Assembly (NCBI GenBank): GCA_023548195.1
Contig: JAJHZJ010000496.1
Span: 6,682,702 to 6,746,701, forward strand
Source of the DNA: Bettongia penicillata ogilbyi
Taxonomy: Eukaryota > Chordata > Mammalia > Diprotodontia > Potoroidae
Length of the DNA: 64,000 nucleotides
Direction of reading: 5' to 3'
Shown here: positions 62,150 to 64,000 of the stretch, in pieces
Position numbering within the stretch: the first letter of the stretch is position 1
Layout of the letters: every line of letters begins with the position of its first letter
Notes under the pieces: generated by a model
Told to the model about the DNA's origin: nothing
Databases searched by the model: none
What the model saw: only the letters and a program-made list of their open reading frames with translations
Translations under genes and position numbers: made by a program

Positions 62150-62262
62150 GTAAAAAAAGAGTCTAGAGGAAGTGGGTTCAGGTTCTCCCTATGAGTTGTG
62201 AAAACAATCAAGTCCCTTAGCATCCCTGGGTCCTAGGCAGCTCTCTAAGTCCATACTTATAC
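62150..62262 (+). repeat. marsupial MIR3-like SINE
   Basis: 'gaggaagtgggttcaggttc', 'aatcaagtcccttagcatccctgggtcctaggcagctctctaagtcc'. Same family as 1518 and 2198. Confidence 0.6.
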
Positions 62263-62391
62263 ATGAATTACTAGTCCATATTGGTTGAGAGAATTTCCAT
62301 GTTGGATATTTCCCAAACTGGTAGAATCAAAATTGTAGAACAATGCATATATCTATTCATACACTCATATAATGGAGAAACATCGTGCATA

Positions 62392-62442
62392 TATATGTAT
62401 ATATGTGTGTGTGTTTGTGTGTATATACAGACATACCTACTC

Positions 62443-62482
<40 letters not shown>
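62392..62482. repeat. compound (TG)n(CA)n microsatellite
   Basis: TG-rich then about 18 CA units, complementary blocks that could fold on themselves. Confidence 0.95.
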
Positions 62483-62487
<5 letters not shown>

Positions 62488-62539
62488 CAACTTTGAGTGT
62501 AAGCTTAGTGACTGACTACATATTTGTTGTCTAAGGACT

Positions 62540-63228
62540 AGCCTGGCAAAGTGTGGAGGGACTCACTATCAGTTTGGCCAAAAGCTGATGAATGTTTGAT
62601 TGCAATAACTCCTGAAATCTGCATATTAAGTTATCAAGGAAATATAATGTACCAGTGCAGAGATTAGTGAGATGGACAAAATTATAGACTGATTCATGAA
62701 GAGCTGAAGAATATCCTAGAGAGTAGTTGCATGTGGATAATGAAGTGGAGGAGGATAAAAAATGATGAGGTGAGATCACCATTGGAAAACTACACTGGCC
62801 CCAAACTGTTCACTGCTACAGGTGTGCATTTCTTCACCACTAGTATTCTGCTAGTGATGATAACCTGTGAATCATGGAAACTTTTTTATTTCTTGGAAGA
62901 TTTAAAATTATAAATCACCTAAAGGACAAGCGAAAGATGCATTCAAGGCATCAGTGAATTCTAGCACATTGCTTGTGATTACGTGCTCATGACAAGGGAA
63001 ATAAAAGACAGCATTGTGGACGTGTATGAAAGGAAAGGGAGGTGGGTTGGTCTTGTAGCAAGAGAAAGTGATGAGGCGAAAGAGAGACAGCCTAAACTGT
63101 GTAATGACACTCTTGGGATCAAGGATGAAATCAAAGGAAAACCTTGAGTTCCTTGGATGAATATTCTGTGAAGGATTTATGGAAAGATGTACCTGTGATC
63201 ACAAACCACTAAGGACTTAGGATCTGTT
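62540..63228 (+). mobile_element. RTE/BovB-type LINE remnant
   Basis: Broken plus-strand translation: FFTTSILLVMITCESWKLF at about 62830-62890 (family form: ...LPALTYACETW), then ERTSERC-like residues. ERKGRWVGLVARESDEAKER lies at about 63030-63085 (family form: KWRWAGHVARR-DNRWT). This is the region between the RT thumb and the C terminus. It differs from the RTE at 8446-9528, so a second lineage or a very worn copy. Confidence 0.6.
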
Positions 63229-63231
63229 TTG

Positions 63232-63275
63232 GAACAGGGAATTCCAGTACCAATGAAATCACTCTTTACTTCATA
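63232..63275 (+). repeat. MIR3-like SINE tail scrap
   Basis: 'gggaattccagtaccaatgaaatcactc' matches the 3' end of the SINE family at 62150. Confidence 0.45.
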
Positions 63276-63526
63276 TAAAATTACATCCTTGGTGCAAACT
63301 TCTTAACAAGAAGAATGGCTGTTTTTGAGAGCTTGGCTTTTTTAGAGGAAACACCAAGATTACCATCTGTACTTGATTCCTAAGACATAATATAACTCAA
63401 AAGATCTGATATTATGGAACAGAGTATGATTGTGGTTGATCCCCTTTAGACGTCATGGAGTTTCTCCCAGTATGCCAGACAGCTGTTTACAGTGTTCTCT
63501 TTTAGTAATGAATGATTCACCAAGAG
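63276..63526. other. unique non-coding sequence
   Basis: Nothing recognised. Confidence 0.4.
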
Positions 63527-64000
63527 CAGTAGTTACCAAACTTTTGAGTCTCAGGAGACCTTACTCCTAAAAAATACTGAGGATGATTCCCCACTAAGCT
63601 TTTATATATGTGGGTTATGTCTTTTGATATTTACCATGTAAGAAATTATAACTGATAATTAAAAAATATTTATTGATTTATCTAAAATGCAGATATCCAT
63701 TAATATTTATAATTATGTATGATACAATAATGAATCAATTGCATATTTATAATAGCATTTTAGGGAAAAGTAACTATATTTTTTTTTAAAAAATTAGTAG
63801 CATTATTTTATGTTTGCAAATCTCTTTTAATGTCTAGTCTAACAGAAGAGAGCTGAATCCTCAATCTGCTTCTGCATTCAATCTGTTGTGATGTTGTTTT
63901 GTTGGCAGTATATGAAGAAAATTTGGCCTCACACAGATATATAGTTGGAAAAGGGAGTATTTTAATAGGCAAGTAACATATTATTATGCAAATAATTTTT
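63527..64000 (-). mobile_element. hAT (Charlie/Buster-like) DNA transposon, cut by window end
   Basis: Starts with a worn terminal inverted repeat, CAGTAGTTACCAAACTTTTG, close to CAGTGGTTCTCAAA at 13940. It continues 'agcttttatatatgtgggttatgtc' and 'accatgtaagaaattataact', the reverse complement of the right part of the 13940 element. Transposase sequence follows on the minus strand and runs off the window. At least 474 bp. Confidence 0.75.
63800..64000 (-). pseudogene. hAT transposase C-terminal (dimerisation) remnant
   Basis: The minus-strand translation of 63918-63956 gives LPFPTIYLCEANF, and about 63858-63888 gives HNRLNAEAD. These match the conserved end of hATC dimerisation domains (LP-P-S-A-CER-FS then NRL). 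Frameshifts between them and an in-frame stop after AEAD show it is dead here. The upstream part lies beyond 64000. Confidence 0.65.

Overview
This 64 kb window is vertebrate nuclear DNA, almost certainly from a marsupial. The evidence is the repeat content. It has tRNA-headed SINEs with the marsupial-type head (GGCAGCTAGGTGG...) and an RTE-like tail, RTE retrotransposon remnants, very old L2, MIR/THER1 and CR1/L3 debris, and LINE-1-type elements whose 5' ends start GGRGCCAAGATGGCGGAGTAG. I cannot choose between an American and an Australian marsupial from sequence alone. I found no host protein-coding gene, rRNA or tRNA gene. Apart from one retrotransposon reading frame, every ORF is short and falls in repeats, microsatellites or apparently random sequence. 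The window reads as intergenic or deep intronic DNA.

The main item is at 39795-45631, a retrotransposon nested in a relative. An outer ORF1-only half-LINE (HAL1-type, L1 ORF1 without ORF2) starts at 39809. About 90 bp into its 5' UTR a second half-LINE (39901-42903) has inserted, leaving a perfect 14-bp target duplication. The inner copy has an intact 367-codon ORF1 (40754-41857). The outer copy has the same gene broken by two frame changes. The outer element has its own 14-bp duplication (13 of 14 match). A third, older copy at 36827-38129 is 5' truncated and its first ~120 bp is inverted, with a perfect 12-bp duplication, the usual trace of twin priming. None of the three carries ORF2, so the ORF2-less form is a family and not a one-off deletion. 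ORF1p is an RNA-binding chaperone; mobility would need reverse transcriptase and endonuclease supplied by a full L1.

Elsewhere, 1-12 kb holds SINE and L2 debris, a solo LTR (2786-3280, 6-bp duplication) splitting an old SINE, an unusual run of mariner-end-like repeats (7226-7506) and a 5'-inverted RTE element (8446-9528). The 12-35 kb part holds SINEs, L2 tails, a short internally deleted hAT element (13940-14179), a second solo LTR (21466-21849), an RTE fragment nested in a SINE (24881-25130) and antisense L1 ORF2 pieces (31540-33070). At 35 kb there is a SINE with a perfect 16-bp duplication. The 45-64 kb part has a 250-bp CCTT tract, L1 fragments in both orientations (49.9-52.1 kb and 54.1-55.3 kb), two long L2 3' UTR copies (55.5-57.2 kb), a second RTE-type remnant (62.5-63.2 kb) and a hAT element with the C-terminal end of its transposase running off the right edge.

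Family names for repeats come from recognition of well-known consensus phrases, not from a database search. Edges are usually good to about 10-20 bp, except where a target duplication fixes them.
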